Part shown: positions 8,951-18,504 of the stretch, piece after piece
Layout: each line of letters begins with the position of its first letter
Position numbering within the stretch: the first letter of the stretch is position 1
Position numbers and translations under genes: made by a program
DNA from: Methanobacteriaceae archaeon
GTDB taxonomy: Archaea; Methanobacteriota; Methanobacteria; Methanobacteriales; Methanobacteriaceae
Reading direction: 5' to 3'
Length of the DNA stretch: 64,000 nucleotides
Assembly (NCBI GenBank): GCA_030016715.1
Contig: JASEJD010000002.1
Coordinates: 82,277-146,276, forward strand
The notes under the pieces: generated by a model
Told to the model about the DNA's origin: nothing
What the model saw: only the letters and a program-made list of their open reading frames with translations
Database searches by the model: none

Positions 8951-10675
8951 TTAGTTTTTTAAAATAAAATTTAAAAATCTACCATTACCAAATGTAGCAA
9001 ATTCCATATCTGTGCTAATCCGATTAATGATTTCAATTCTAATTAAATGCGAACCCCAATAAACATAATATTCACGATTAGCATCATCAACATTTACTTT
9101 TATAGTTCTAACTAGTTCTCCATTAACATAAATACCGTAAGTATCATTTTTAAATACACCAGAACTACTTGATATTTTCTCATCATCAAGATAAATATTT
9201 ATTGATTTTCCAATCCTATTATCTGTTTTAAGATAAATTCCTTCATTAATAGTTAAATTATTTGTATTATTTCCCTCTAATTTTAATGTTTTTTCAGCAT
9301 AAAGTTCTTTAAAAATATTTCTTAAATTACTATCTGGTATTACGTCCCCTACTGCAATCCCTAAGACTGATCGGGCTTCTGCCGGAACTCGGAGAATATT
9401 ATCTTCTCCTGGGCGAGTTTGGTTGATACTATACTTGAAATCTTTTATATAAATTGAATCATTGTAATTTAATCCCAAAGTATCAATTGCACTTTTTGGT
9501 ACTCTTAAAATATTATATTCATTTTCTAAAGCACTGTCCACAGTGTAAGGACCCCTAATATCAAAAGTTCGATTTTCAGAGGGTTGTTTCCATATTATCA
9601 GATTTCGTGATGTTGGTTCAATGGATATTTTACCCTCATCTACATTGACTGCTCCTAAAAATGAGGTTAACATAACAATTAAAATCAGTCCCGATACCAG
9701 TATGGGGAAGTGCATATACAAAAAGGACTTAGTAGATTGGGCCCGACCATTAGACTTGTATATCACAATTAAAGATCTTCTAATAAGTTTAATAATGTAA
9801 TAAATTGCAAATATCATCCCAAATACAGTTATAACGATTCCGAGTAAGGGAGGTACAAATCTCACAAAAAATAGAGAAAATAATCCTAATGTTGCCAATG
9901 ATAAACCCAAAATACCCATACGAATATACTTACCTAGAGCATCCATCATTGTAACTCTACCATACTCCATGGCCCGCTCCATTATTGTTCTTACAACTTC
10001 TGTAGCCACTAAGTTTAATTCTTTAAGTGAAGAGAGAGTATGATCTATTTTTCCTATATCTACTTCCTTAATATTTATCCCTCTCACATCAGCGTCCAGC
10101 ACAATACCCACATCAACTCCGTAATCTTTTTCGAATTTAATATTATTTAAAAAATTCCTTTTTGCCGCGAACTGGCCACTTAAGGGCTGATCAAATTTGA
10201 TTTCAGGGAAAAAAAAGTTTAATAAAGGTTTTGCAGTTAGTTCCGTTACTCTTCCTGCCTCTCTTTTAAATTTAGTCTTAGTGATATCTGCTTTTCCGTC
10301 GATAATCGGCTGAATCATGCGTTCAACTTGCTTTGAAGTTAGTTTATGCAGATCAGCGTCGATAAATGCAACTATATCACCTCTAGAATATTTAAATCCT
10401 GTTTTAAGAGCAGATCCTTTCCCTTTATTCAAATCATGTTTAAGAACAATAGCTCCTGCATTCTCTGCTATTTTAGCTGTTTCATCCTCTGATCCATCAT
10501 CAACCACTATTACTTCTGTTATAAAATCTAATGATTTAACTACTTTAACTACATGCCCTACAGTTGCAGCCTCATTAAAAGCAGGTATTACAACTGAAAC
10601 GGTAAATTTATGATCATTTTTAGGTTTATTAACAGCTAATATTAGCAATAAAAAGCATATGATTATCCAGTCCAA
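8951..10675 (-). CDS. Membrane family 2 glycosyltransferase with extracytoplasmic C-terminal domain
   Basis: 574 residues from TTG 10675, preceded by GAGGTG at spacing about 5. One short N-terminal hydrophobic segment is followed by a GT2 domain with VVIPAFNEA, VVDDGS (Asp59-Asp60) and the DxD-type FIDADLH (106-108). It resembles glucosyl-phosphoglycerate and polyprenyl-phosphate transferases. Two transmembrane helices follow at about 250-300 and another at about 325-345, then ~230 residues that should lie outside the cell. That outer part carries two related segments, NILRVPKSAIDTLGLNYND and NILRVPAEARSVLGIAVGD, resembling an AbrB-type beta-hairpin, plus several N-x-T/S sites. Donor and acceptor are unknown; lipid-linked sugar or surface polymer synthesis is plausible. 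Confidence 0.8.
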   Translation of the reverse strand: MDWIIICFLLLILAVNKPKNDHKFTVSVVIPAFNEAATVGHVVKVVKSLDFITEVIVVDDGSEDETAKIAENAGAIVLKHDLNKGKGSALKTGFKYSRGDIVAFIDADLHKLTSKQVERMIQPIIDGKADITKTKFKREAGRVTELTAKPLLNFFFPEIKFDQPLSGQFAAKRNFLNNIKFEKDYGVDVGIVLDADVRGINIKEVDIGKIDHTLSSLKELNLVATEVVRTIMERAMEYGRVTMMDALGKYIRMGILGLSLATLGLFSLFFVRFVPPLLGIVITVFGMIFAIYYIIKLIRRSLIVIYKSNGRAQSTKSFLYMHFPILVSGLILIVMLTSFLGAVNVDEGKISIEPTSRNLIIWKQPSENRTFDIRGPYTVDSALENEYNILRVPKSAIDTLGLNYNDSIYIKDFKYSINQTRPGEDNILRVPAEARSVLGIAVGDVIPDSNLRNIFKELYAEKTLKLEGNNTNNLTINEGIYLKTDNRIGKSINIYLDDEKISSSSGVFKNDTYGIYVNGELVRTIKVNVDDANREYYVYWGSHLIRIEIINRISTDMEFATFGNGRFLNFILKN

Positions 10676-10805
10676 TTTTGCACCTCAAAGTTTTTTGATT
10701 GTGAGTATCAAATTAGTTAAATAGATTTCTATATAATATTTTTTAAAAAAACTATTTTATCAAGTTGTAATCATAACATAATATTAGAACAATAAAAGGT
10801 GTACC

Positions 10806-11819
10806 ATGAATACTAAAGTTATGATTTTACTGGGTAGTTCCTCTGATTTTAATATTGCGCAAAAAGCCATAAATGTTTTGGAAAAAATTGGAGTTAACTA
10901 CGATATCAAAGTTGCATCTGCACATAGAACCCATGATAAAGTTAAGCAAATTGTATTAGAAGGTACAAAAAGTGGTGTAGATGTATTTATGGGTATAGCA
11001 GGACTTTCAGCCCATTTACCTGGAATAATTGCTGCTAATACTTACAAGCCAGTTATTGGTGTTCCAGTGGATGTGAAAATGGGAGGATTAGATGCTCTTT
11101 TTGCCAACGCGCAGATGCCGTTCGGTGCTCCAGTAGCTACGGTTGGGGTTGACCGGGGCGAGAATGGAGCCATACTGGCCTGTCAAATTATTGGAATTTA
11201 TGATGAAAAAGTAAGAGCCAATGTATCAAAAATGCGTGAAGAATTTTTTGATAAAGTACATGAAGATGAGGAAGAACTTTTAAAAAAGGTAAAAGGAAGA
11301 TTGTATTCACCACAAAAATTTAATTTTGAAGGAGAAAACAGTGGTATATCAACAAATGAAGTAGTCAATAACAAAAATATTGTTCCTGAAATTGCAGTTA
11401 TTCCTGGAAGTTATTCTGACATGAAAATAGCTCAACAAACTACCAATTTTCTGGATAAAGTTGGAATAGCTTATGATATGAATATTATATCACCCATTAG
11501 ATATCCTGAACGATTTGAAAAATATTTAGATCGGGTAGAAGATGTTAAACTATTTATTGCTATTTCTGGTTTGTCTGCACATGTTACAGGGGCGATTGTG
11601 GCCCATTCCAATAAGCCAGTTATAGGAGTTCCCTGTCCTGTTCAATTAGGAGGATTTGACGCGTTATTATCTATGATAAATATGCCTCCCGGTGTGCCTG
11701 TTGCAACTGTAGGAGTAGGAAATGGTGGTAATGCTGCTCTACTAGCAGCTGAAATGTTAGCTCTAGAAAATAAAAAGATAAAGGATAAAATATTTCATTT
11801 GAAAAAACATATAACCTGA
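10806..11819 (+). CDS. purE: Tandem-domain PurE (5-aminoimidazole ribonucleotide carboxylase/mutase)
   Basis: 337 residues containing two PurE domains (about 1-165 and 193-337) joined by a charged linker. Domain 1 has the GSSSD loop (10-14) and the SAHRTH motif with the catalytic histidine at position 40. Domain 2 has GSYSD but SPIRYP in place of SAHRTH, so the catalytic histidine is lost, while both keep GLSAH and a GVP-Q/K-GG-DAL pocket. Domain 2 is therefore probably structural, completing the octameric assembly. Whether it uses AIR plus CO2 or N5-CAIR cannot be decided; no purK is in the window. Tandem PurE is known in Methanobacteriales. ATG 10806 follows AAAGGTGTACC. Confidence 0.9.
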   Translation: MNTKVMILLGSSSDFNIAQKAINVLEKIGVNYDIKVASAHRTHDKVKQIVLEGTKSGVDVFMGIAGLSAHLPGIIAANTYKPVIGVPVDVKMGGLDALFANAQMPFGAPVATVGVDRGENGAILACQIIGIYDEKVRANVSKMREEFFDKVHEDEEELLKKVKGRLYSPQKFNFEGENSGISTNEVVNNKNIVPEIAVIPGSYSDMKIAQQTTNFLDKVGIAYDMNIISPIRYPERFEKYLDRVEDVKLFIAISGLSAHVTGAIVAHSNKPVIGVPCPVQLGGFDALLSMINMPPGVPVATVGVGNGGNAALLAAEMLALENKKIKDKIFHLKKHIT

Positions 11820-11995
11820 TAAATTAAAATTCTCTTTTAAAATTGAGATAATTTTTAATATAATAGATTGTTTCTTGATTGAGACACTTTAAAAAGGCTA
11901 ATATTATATTAACTATTACTAAGTTTATATCTTATTAATTATCTCTAAGAAACTTTAATGATATTAAATTTTAATACTGTGATGAAGGTGAATTG

Positions 11996-13279
11996 ATGAG
12001 AAATTTTCTAAATATGCTTGAAAATAAATTTAACATAATAAATGTAAACCAAGAACTATCAACAAAATTTGAAGCTGCTAAAACATTGAGAAGCCATCCC
12101 AAAGATTTAATTATATTGAAAAACATGAAAGAATCCCCAATTAGAGTCATATCTGGCATATGTAATACCCGAGAAAAAATTGCCATAGCTTTATCATGTG
12201 AAGTATCAGAAATAACTTTTAAGATAATTGAGGCCATGGAAAATCCCATGCCCATATCCAATATTGAATCAGTTTCGGAAAATTTCCACCAGTCCAGGAA
12301 TGTAGATTTAAATGAATTACCAATTTTACATCACTATAAAAAGGATGGTGGGGCCTATATAACTGCGGGAGTTATTATAGCTAAAGATCCCGATACTGGT
12401 GTAAGAAACGCGTCAATACATAGGATGTTGGTTCTTGGAAAAGACAGACTCGCCGTCAGAATAGTTCCCCGTCACCTATACACTTATTATAAACGTGCCG
12501 AAGAACTGGGAAAACCATTAGATATAGCAATAGCCATTGGAATACATCCAGCTACTTTACTGGCAACAACCACTTCAATTCCATTTAATGCTGATGAGTT
12601 GGAAGTGGCTAATCATTTCCATAAGGGTGAAATGAAACTAATCAAATGTGAAACTGTGGATTTAGAAGTTCCAGAATGTGAAATACTTTTGGAAGGTCAT
12701 TTAATACCATTTGAAAGAGCTAAAGAGGGTCCTTTTGTTGATTTAACTGATACATATGATGTTATTAGAGACGAACCTGTTATTGAACTTAAAAGAATGC
12801 ATTTAAAAGAAGATCCGCTGTATCATGCAATTTTACCTGCAGGTTTTGAACACCGGTTATTACAAGGTCTGCCTCAGGAACCTAGAATTTACAATGCTGT
12901 TTTAAATACATTGCCCACAGTAAGGAATGTGGTTTTAACTGAAGGAGGTTGTTGCTGGTTGCATGCGGCAGTTTCAATAAAAAAACAAACACAAGGTGAT
13001 GGTAAAAATGTGATCATGGCAGCTTTAGCTGCTCATCCTTCCCTTAAACACGTAGTAGTTGTAGATGAAGACATTAACATCTTTGACCCTGAAGACGTTG
13101 AATACGCTATTGCAACCCGTGTCAAAGGTGATGATGACGTATTAATAGTACCCAAAGCTAGAGGTTCATCATTAGATCCATGTGCATTACCTGATGGTAC
13201 AACTACCAAGGTAGGGGTGGATGCTACCAAGCCTTTAAATAATAAGAATAAATTTGAAAGGGTAAGTTTAAGTGAATAG
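11996..13279 (+). CDS. UbiD-family decarboxylase, probably anhydromevalonate phosphate decarboxylase
   Basis: 427 residues from ATG 11996; a TTG immediately before it is in frame, but GAAGGTG at 11984-11990 fits the ATG. Full-length UbiD fold with the prenylated-FMN region ([20 protein letters not shown]) and the glutamate-bearing [16 protein letters not shown]. UbiD enzymes decarboxylate unsaturated acids using prenyl-FMN. In archaea lacking the classical mevalonate pathway enzymes, one UbiD member decarboxylates trans-anhydromevalonate 5-phosphate, working after aconitase X (encoded here at 33961-35157). That role is inferred from family and genome context. The UbiX prenyltransferase is not in the window. 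Confidence 0.8.
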   Translation: MRNFLNMLENKFNIINVNQELSTKFEAAKTLRSHPKDLIILKNMKESPIRVISGICNTREKIAIALSCEVSEITFKIIEAMENPMPISNIESVSENFHQSRNVDLNELPILHHYKKDGGAYITAGVIIAKDPDTGVRNASIHRMLVLGKDRLAVRIVPRHLYTYYKRAEELGKPLDIAIAIGIHPATLLATTTSIPFNADELEVANHFHKGEMKLIKCETVDLEVPECEILLEGHLIPFERAKEGPFVDLTDTYDVIRDEPVIELKRMHLKEDPLYHAILPAGFEHRLLQGLPQEPRIYNAVLNTLPTVRNVVLTEGGCCWLHAAVSIKKQTQGDGKNVIMAALAAHPSLKHVVVVDEDINIFDPEDVEYAIATRVKGDDDVLIVPKARGSSLDPCALPDGTTTKVGVDATKPLNNKNKFERVSLSE

Positions 13280-13319
13280 AAATTAGGTTAAAATTGTAAT
13301 TTATTTGTTATAATATTAA

Positions 13320-14324
13320 TTAAAGTAGAAAATCTATTTTGGCACCGCATTTGGCACATTTTTTATCTTTAATATTATTTTTGTTAACTTTAAATCCGTT
13401 TCTTTCAATTAACAGTTCGTTGCATTGATAACAGTAAGTGTTCTCTTTATCAGTACCACTGACATTTCCTATATAAACATAACGCAGTCCAGCATCTTTA
13501 GCAATGTTATAGGCCCTTTCCATGGATTTCAGGGGTGTTGGAAGAACATCTTGCATCTGATAGTGGGGGAAAAATCTAGAAAAATGAAGTGGAACATCTA
13601 TCCCTAACTCATCTATCAAAAAGTTAACCAAGTTAGTTATATGCTCTACTGAATCATTATAACCTGGTATTAATAGATTAGTAAGTTCAATATGAATTTT
13701 TTTATCATACATTCTTTTAATAGTATCTAAAACAGGATCTAGACGTGCATTGCAGAGATTATGATAAAATTTATCATCATAACCTTTTAAGTCAATGTTG
13801 GCAGCATCAAGATAGGGGGCCATAACCTCAAAAGAATCTTCAGTCATGTAACCATTGGTAACATAAACTGTTTTAATATCTTTCTTTTTTGCAATTTTAG
13901 CTGATTCATATGTATATTCCAACCATATGGTTGGTTCATTATAAGTCCATGCTATTGATTTACAATTATATTGCTTACAAAGCTCAATAGCTTTTTCTGG
14001 GAGAATTTCGCGAATTGAAACTTCGTCTGTGTTGGCTTGGGATATTGTCCAGTTCTGACAGTAAAGGCATCGGAAATTACAGCCCACTGTCCCCAAGGAT
14101 AATACATCTGTACCGGGATAGAAATGAAATAAGGGTTTTTTTTCAATGGGGTCAACTGCTAATGACGAGACCGCAGCATAAATTAAAGTGTTAAGTTTGC
14201 CCTGAACATTCTTTCTAGTCTGACAAAATCCTAGTTTTCCCGGTGATATAACACAATTTCTGGCGCAAACATTGCAATTTACATTGCCATCAAGTTTATC
14301 ATATAGCATTGCTTCTTTTTTCAT
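13320..14324 (-). CDS. amrS: AmmeMemoRadiSam-type radical SAM enzyme (AmrS/PflA-like)
   Basis: 334 residues from ATG 14324. A longer in-frame start at 14345 exists, but GGTGGAG sits just before 14324. The radical SAM cluster is CNFRCLYC (Cys82, 86, 89). An N-terminal CNVCARNC-(9)-C group and a C-terminal CYQC/CAKC zinc-ribbon-like pair flank the barrel. The family is usually annotated as pyruvate formate-lyase activating-like and co-occurs with AMMECR1 and Memo proteins, neither of which lies here; the true substrate is unknown. It overlaps the end of thiL by 26 bp, so the two are translationally coupled. Confidence 0.85.
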   Translation of the reverse strand: MKKEAMLYDKLDGNVNCNVCARNCVISPGKLGFCQTRKNVQGKLNTLIYAAVSSLAVDPIEKKPLFHFYPGTDVLSLGTVGCNFRCLYCQNWTISQANTDEVSIREILPEKAIELCKQYNCKSIAWTYNEPTIWLEYTYESAKIAKKKDIKTVYVTNGYMTEDSFEVMAPYLDAANIDLKGYDDKFYHNLCNARLDPVLDTIKRMYDKKIHIELTNLLIPGYNDSVEHITNLVNFLIDELGIDVPLHFSRFFPHYQMQDVLPTPLKSMERAYNIAKDAGLRYVYIGNVSGTDKENTYCYQCNELLIERNGFKVNKNNIKDKKCAKCGAKIDFLL

Positions 14325-15351
14325 GAGCTCCACCCATATGTTCATATCCCCTAGGTGTGATTACATTTGTTTTTCCATCCTTATACACTATTTCGATTTT
14401 GCCCGAGGAATTTACTTTACCAATTTCCTTCAAAGAAATATTTTCAGACAAACCTTCAAATTTACCCTTTTTAACTGTAATAAGAAGTTCGAAATCTTCC
14501 CCATAACATAAAGCCATGTTTAAAGGATCTTCTTTTACAATTTGAGCTATATCAAATACTTCTGAAGGAATGGGTAATTTATCTTGGTAGATTGTAATTC
14601 CAATATTTTTTGAGGAGGAACTAACTAATTCACCAATTTCACTAATCAAACCATCCGTAATATCTGTGGCAGAGTTAACTTGACCGGATTTAGACAATTC
14701 CATAGCCTTTTTTAATGGGACTTCTGGTTCAAGGGCATGTTTAATAATTTTTTTTTTAAATTCTTCACTAATCTTTATTTTATCAGAATTTTTAAATAAA
14801 TATTGGAAACCTGCAGCTGCAAGACCTATTGAACCAGTGACTGCCACCACATCCTCAAAGTCTGCACTGTTTTTCATCATAACCTTATCTTTTTCAACAA
14901 CGCCTAAACATGTTCCTGAAAGAGTTATTTCATCTGATTCATTGGTATCTCCACCAATAAGAGGTGTGTTATATTTAAAACATGCATTTAATATTCCGTC
15001 GATTAAAGAGTCAAAATCTTTCAATTTCATGTCCCGAGGTAAACCTAGGGATATTAATATTCCAATAGGTTTTGCACCCATTGCTGCCAAATCACTGACA
15101 TTAACTGTCACTATCTTTTTACCCATCTGATAAGGATTCATTTCTTTAGGAAAATGTTTAGATTCAAATAGCATATCTGCTGTAGCAACAAGATAATTTT
15201 CTCCAAAATCAAGTAATGCTGCATCATCGCTCAAACTCTCCAAGGATTTATTATTTAAAAAACTTGAAGAATATTGGATATTTTTTGTTTTTTTCAAAAT
15301 ACGTTGAATTAATCTTTTTTCTCCAAGATCAGAAAGAATTTTACAGGGCAT
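14299..15351 (-). CDS. thiL: Thiamine-monophosphate kinase
   Basis: 350 residues. The PurM/ThiL fold is recognised by DDAALLDFG, TADMLFESKHFP, NVSDLAAMGAKP, LIGGDTNESDE, TDITDGL and GEDFELL, in the standard order. It phosphorylates thiamine monophosphate to the diphosphate cofactor at the expense of ATP. About 20 residues at the C-terminus (after ITPRGYEHMGG) extend past the usual end and overlap the start of the radical SAM gene. It sits in a minus-strand run DUF35-cfbA-thiL-amrS with a 33 bp gap to cfbA, so one transcript is likely. Confidence 0.92.
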   Translation of the reverse strand: MPCKILSDLGEKRLIQRILKKTKNIQYSSSFLNNKSLESLSDDAALLDFGENYLVATADMLFESKHFPKEMNPYQMGKKIVTVNVSDLAAMGAKPIGILISLGLPRDMKLKDFDSLIDGILNACFKYNTPLIGGDTNESDEITLSGTCLGVVEKDKVMMKNSADFEDVVAVTGSIGLAAAGFQYLFKNSDKIKISEEFKKKIIKHALEPEVPLKKAMELSKSGQVNSATDITDGLISEIGELVSSSSKNIGITIYQDKLPIPSEVFDIAQIVKEDPLNMALCYGEDFELLITVKKGKFEGLSENISLKEIGKVNSSGKIEIVYKDGKTNVITPRGYEHMGGAHEKRSNAI

Positions 15352-15384
15352 GATAAACCCTTCAAAACTTAAAAAAAATACGGT

Positions 15385-15825
15385 TTAGAGTGAATTATTC
15401 ACCCTATCTTTAATAATCTCCACTATTCTTGGATCCGGACCAAGTGGCTCAGTATAAATAATTTCACCATCAAATTCTATCTCTTCATCTTCATCTTTAT
15501 GGTTGTGGCTATGTTTGTGTACATGTTCATGGCCATTATCCAAGCCCAGTATATGTGGAATATCATGTTTTGTGTGAACTCCATGCGCTAGAAATACAGG
15601 GGTTACAATTATTTTTTCTGCACCATTACTTGCCAGCTTATTTATAGCTGAAGGTATGGTAGGCTTTGTCATTTCCATGAATCCCACTTCAACCATATAA
15701 TTTTCATTTTCTCTGTACATCTGGGCTAAATTGGTTACAACTTCTTTGCCATAGGGTAATCTGCTTCCATGCCCAACCAGAACAACTCCAATTTTTTTAG
15801 TCCTTAATTCTGAATTTGAAACCAT
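15385..15825 (-). CDS. cfbA: Sirohydrochlorin cobalt/nickel chelatase (short CbiX, CfbA)
   Basis: 146 residues, the small archaeal CbiX form that works as a homodimer. The catalytic histidine is His19 in VLVGHGSRLPYG and the second metal histidine lies in FLAHGVHTKHD. A histidine-rich loop (HEHVHKHSHNH, about residues 95-105) followed by acidic residues is typical of methanobacterial CbiX and probably binds or buffers metal. It inserts cobalt for corrinoids and, as CfbA, nickel for coenzyme F430 of methyl-coenzyme M reductase. ATG 15825 is preceded by GGAGTGAT and overlaps the 3' end of the DUF35 gene by 29 bp. Confidence 0.92.
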   Translation of the reverse strand: MVSNSELRTKKIGVVLVGHGSRLPYGKEVVTNLAQMYRENENYMVEVGFMEMTKPTIPSAINKLASNGAEKIIVTPVFLAHGVHTKHDIPHILGLDNGHEHVHKHSHNHKDEDEEIEFDGEIIYTEPLGPDPRIVEIIKDRVNNSL

Positions 15826-16195
15826 ATGATATCACTCCATCATCGCCTGCTTCTCGTATTTTTCTAAACACCATTTCTACTTCTTTACCAATTTCTATTT
15901 TTTCGATGTCATAATCCACTATCTGTGTTGTTACTTTAGCCCCTTCTTCTAATTCAACTATTGCTACCACATAAGGAGCTATATCTTTGAATTCATCAGT
16001 TGGAGTTTCTATTACTGAATAAGTTAAGATTTTACCTTTACCTGATAAATTAATCTCTTCCAATTTTCCTTTTCTTCGGCACTCAGGACATAATATCCTT
16101 TTGGGGAAAAATACTTTTCCACATTGTAAACATTTTGATCCTATAAGATTATATCTTTGTGGGATGTGACGCCAAGCTCTTACAGTTTCTGTCAT
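15797..16195 (-). CDS. DUF35 OB-fold zinc-ribbon protein
   Basis: 132 residues. N-terminal rubredoxin-like zinc ribbon CLQCG-(9)-CPEC (about residues 22-38), then an OB-fold acyl-CoA-binding region (LTYSVIETPTDEF, PYVVAIVELEEG). Archaeal DUF35 proteins bridge acetoacetyl-CoA thiolase and HMG-CoA synthase in the first steps of isoprenoid synthesis. Those two partners are normally adjacent but are absent here, so either the complex is encoded at separate loci or this is a second paralogue. GGAGGATTT precedes ATG 16195. First gene of the minus-strand run into cfbA and thiL. Confidence 0.85.
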   Translation of the reverse strand: MTETVRAWRHIPQRYNLIGSKCLQCGKVFFPKRILCPECRRKGKLEEINLSGKGKILTYSVIETPTDEFKDIAPYVVAIVELEEGAKVTTQIVDYDIEKIEIGKEVEMVFRKIREAGDDGVISYGFKFRIKD

Positions 16196-16541
16196 ATAAA
16201 TCCTCCAAGAGTATTGAATAAATTTTTAAATAGACTGTTGAAGAGCTGATTTGGTGGTTTAATATTATATAAACTAAATCAACTCTAAAATAGTGACTTA
16301 TTTGAATTTTTAATAAACTATTTGTCAATTTATTCTTGGAAATTATGGTAATTAAATTCTTTGGTTTATAATATATGGTTTTAATTTTTTGAATTTTCGT
16401 AAATAATAGATATCAATATAATTTTATTATTAATATATATGACTAAATTCATACTTATTTATCTAAAATCTGGGAAAAAGTATTAATATAATAATAATAT
16501 ATCCTTTAGTATTACTATATTATCATAGCATTGGTGATTTT
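16196..16541. other. Divergent intergenic region, no gene seen
   Basis: 346 bp of AT-rich DNA between the divergent DUF35 and pilin-like genes. It contains several TATA-like tracts and homopolymer runs but no convincing palindrome, RNA gene or small ORF with a ribosome binding site. Confidence 0.5.
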
Positions 16542-17492
16542 GTGGATGAAAAAGGATATATTGTTAGTTCATTGTCATTTTTACTAATGATACCTGCTAT
16601 ATTATTAGTTTTTATAATTTTTACTGTGAATAATATAGGAACAGAACCTTCAAGTATCGCTATTCAATCTAAAAATGTCTTTTATGAGGTAAATGATTTA
16701 AAGAATAATATTCCTAGAATATCTAAAAAAGTCATTAATGAAATTTCTATGCAAGTAATAGATAGGGGAGCTGTTAATGATAGTAGAGAGGTTGTTAAAG
16801 AAAAATTACAACTGAAAATCAATCAGATACTTGCTAAATCTGAGTTTAATGATGGTTTAAGAATTAATTGCACGGTTCTCTCAGTGGAGACTGGTGATGA
16901 TCCCTTCATAATACAAATTAATTCAACAATCCATGTTTCGAAAAACACTGTAGTTCATGAAGAAAATATCAGTCAAAACATTTCTATAGAAGGACTTCCT
17001 GATTGTCTGCCTTTTATTGTATGTAGTGAATTTGGAAAACCCGAAATAATTGAAGATAAAATATATTATAATTCCTATCTTTTTGAATTTTTGAATAATA
17101 AAAATATTTCAAATTCTGAAGTTTATATAAATGCTACCTCCCCTTTTTTAATAAAAAAATGTCCCTACCACCCTTATACTGTTCATGGAAATTTATTAAA
17201 TCTTAAAAATTGTATTGAGAATGGTTATTACCATGAAAGCAATGATGGTGCTTGTTATTTGTGTAGATTAGAAGGTAAAAACACTTGTCCCCATTATGGA
17301 ATTGAAACCTTTATAATACCCCAATGTATGAAGAATTCAACGTTTATAATGGCCCCTTGCTCTATTGATCATGTTCTATTTAACAAAACATCCTTCTATG
17401 GGATGGGGATTGATTACTACCAGAATAATTTATACTACTATAAAATTTTTTTAGATAATGGACATCGTTTAAAATATGGTATAAATCATTGA
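16542..17492 (+). CDS. Exported pilin-like protein with cysteine-rich ectodomain
   Basis: 316 residues from GTG 16542, preceded by TTGGTGATT. The N-terminus is DEKGY followed by ~25 hydrophobic residues, the look of an archaeal class III (prepilin-like) signal or a simple N-terminal anchor. The remainder is extracytoplasmic in character: many N-x-S/T sites and about nine cysteines clustered at 175-265 (CPYHPYT, CYLCRLEGKNTCPHYG, APCS), which could be disulfides or a metal site. Only 10 bp separate it from a second gene of similar layout, so they are probably co-transcribed partners. I recognise no named family. Codon use matches its neighbours. Confidence 0.65.
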   Translation: MDEKGYIVSSLSFLLMIPAILLVFIIFTVNNIGTEPSSIAIQSKNVFYEVNDLKNNIPRISKKVINEISMQVIDRGAVNDSREVVKEKLQLKINQILAKSEFNDGLRINCTVLSVETGDDPFIIQINSTIHVSKNTVVHEENISQNISIEGLPDCLPFIVCSEFGKPEIIEDKIYYNSYLFEFLNNKNISNSEVYINATSPFLIKKCPYHPYTVHGNLLNLKNCIENGYYHESNDGACYLCRLEGKNTCPHYGIETFIIPQCMKNSTFIMAPCSIDHVLFNKTSFYGMGIDYYQNNLYYYKIFLDNGHRLKYGINH

Positions 17493-17502
17493 TAGAGATA
17501 AA

Positions 17503-18495
17503 ATGATGCAAATAATAAATGAAGAGAAAGCCCAAGTATTTTCAATTGATTTAATGCTTGGATTAATAATTATTACTGTGATTTTAGGTATTTCTGCAGA
17601 TTCTATGAACTTAGCCAGTGATAAAATAAATGAAAATACGTATATTGCAAGTATGGGGCGATTAGTTGATGATGCTGCTGATGTTTTAGTTGAAACCCCT
17701 GGCGTACCACCAAATTGGGAAGAGAGTTCGAATTATTCTGATATTACGCCCGGATTAGCAAAATATAATACTATAAATAAAAAAGTTGAACCAAACATTC
17801 TATCTATAAAAAAAATTAAACAGCTGCAGGATAGATATGATGAATTAGTATACGGTAAAATACTTCCGGAAACATTTCATTCTACTTTGATCATTTTTCC
17901 ACAAAATTCAAAAATACTGCCTTTGATAATTCATGAAGATGATGCTAAAAACTCTTCTTCAGATATTTATGTTATAAATAGAACTATATTAACAGATTTT
18001 ATTGATTCAAAAATAGTTATTAACCTTGATATAATAAATTCTGGAAATAATGATGAAATAAAATGTTTTTATGATAAATGTCCTCATAAGGATTTGAACG
18101 GATCATTTAAACACGACCCTCCTGAAAAAGGACAACATTCATTCTGGATCTGTAAGCATTTCAAATTATCCAGAAAAGAATTAGATTCAAATAATTTTTA
18201 TATTTTCAGCGACCCTTATACCAACTCTTTAGAATGGATAATAGATAGAAATGAACTAATTTCTAATAAAAGTAGTAATATGGATTCTAAGCCTATAAAT
18301 GTTTCTGATCAGTTGCATTATCTCATAGGAGATGATGAAAGTGCTGTTTTATGGTTACATGTGAAGATATTGGATAATAAATATCCATTTATAGTATATT
18401 TAGTTAGCATACCTAAAGAGGTGCCAGTTGAAATGATAGATGCAGAAAATTTAAAACCAATTCCCTGTTACTTTATCTTAAAAGCTTGGATTTAG
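17503..18495 (+). CDS. Second exported pilin-like protein
   Basis: 330 residues. EEKAQVFSIDLMLG followed by IIIITVILGI-type hydrophobic sequence resembles archaeal pilin/pseudopilin N-termini. Next comes GRLVDDAADVLVETPGVPPNWEE, a stretch I associate with archaeal membrane-anchored proteins found beside type IV pilin genes. The ectodomain has N-x-S/T sites and a CFYDKCPHKD...CKHF cysteine/histidine cluster near 190-225. Tandem with the preceding gene at 10 bp spacing. Two adjacent ATGs (17503, 17506) are equally possible starts. The surface or secretion role is inferred from topology only. Confidence 0.65.
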   Translation: MMQIINEEKAQVFSIDLMLGLIIITVILGISADSMNLASDKINENTYIASMGRLVDDAADVLVETPGVPPNWEESSNYSDITPGLAKYNTINKKVEPNILSIKKIKQLQDRYDELVYGKILPETFHSTLIIFPQNSKILPLIIHEDDAKNSSSDIYVINRTILTDFIDSKIVINLDIINSGNNDEIKCFYDKCPHKDLNGSFKHDPPEKGQHSFWICKHFKLSRKELDSNNFYIFSDPYTNSLEWIIDRNELISNKSSNMDSKPINVSDQLHYLIGDDESAVLWLHVKILDNKYPFIVYLVSIPKEVPVEMIDAENLKPIPCYFILKAWI

Positions 18496-18504
18496 GATTA
18501 TATA

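Noticed and set aside
16542..18495. The two pilin-like genes as archaellum genes
   Set aside because: No archaellin, ATPase or FlaJ-like gene adjacent, and the ectodomains are much larger than archaellins.
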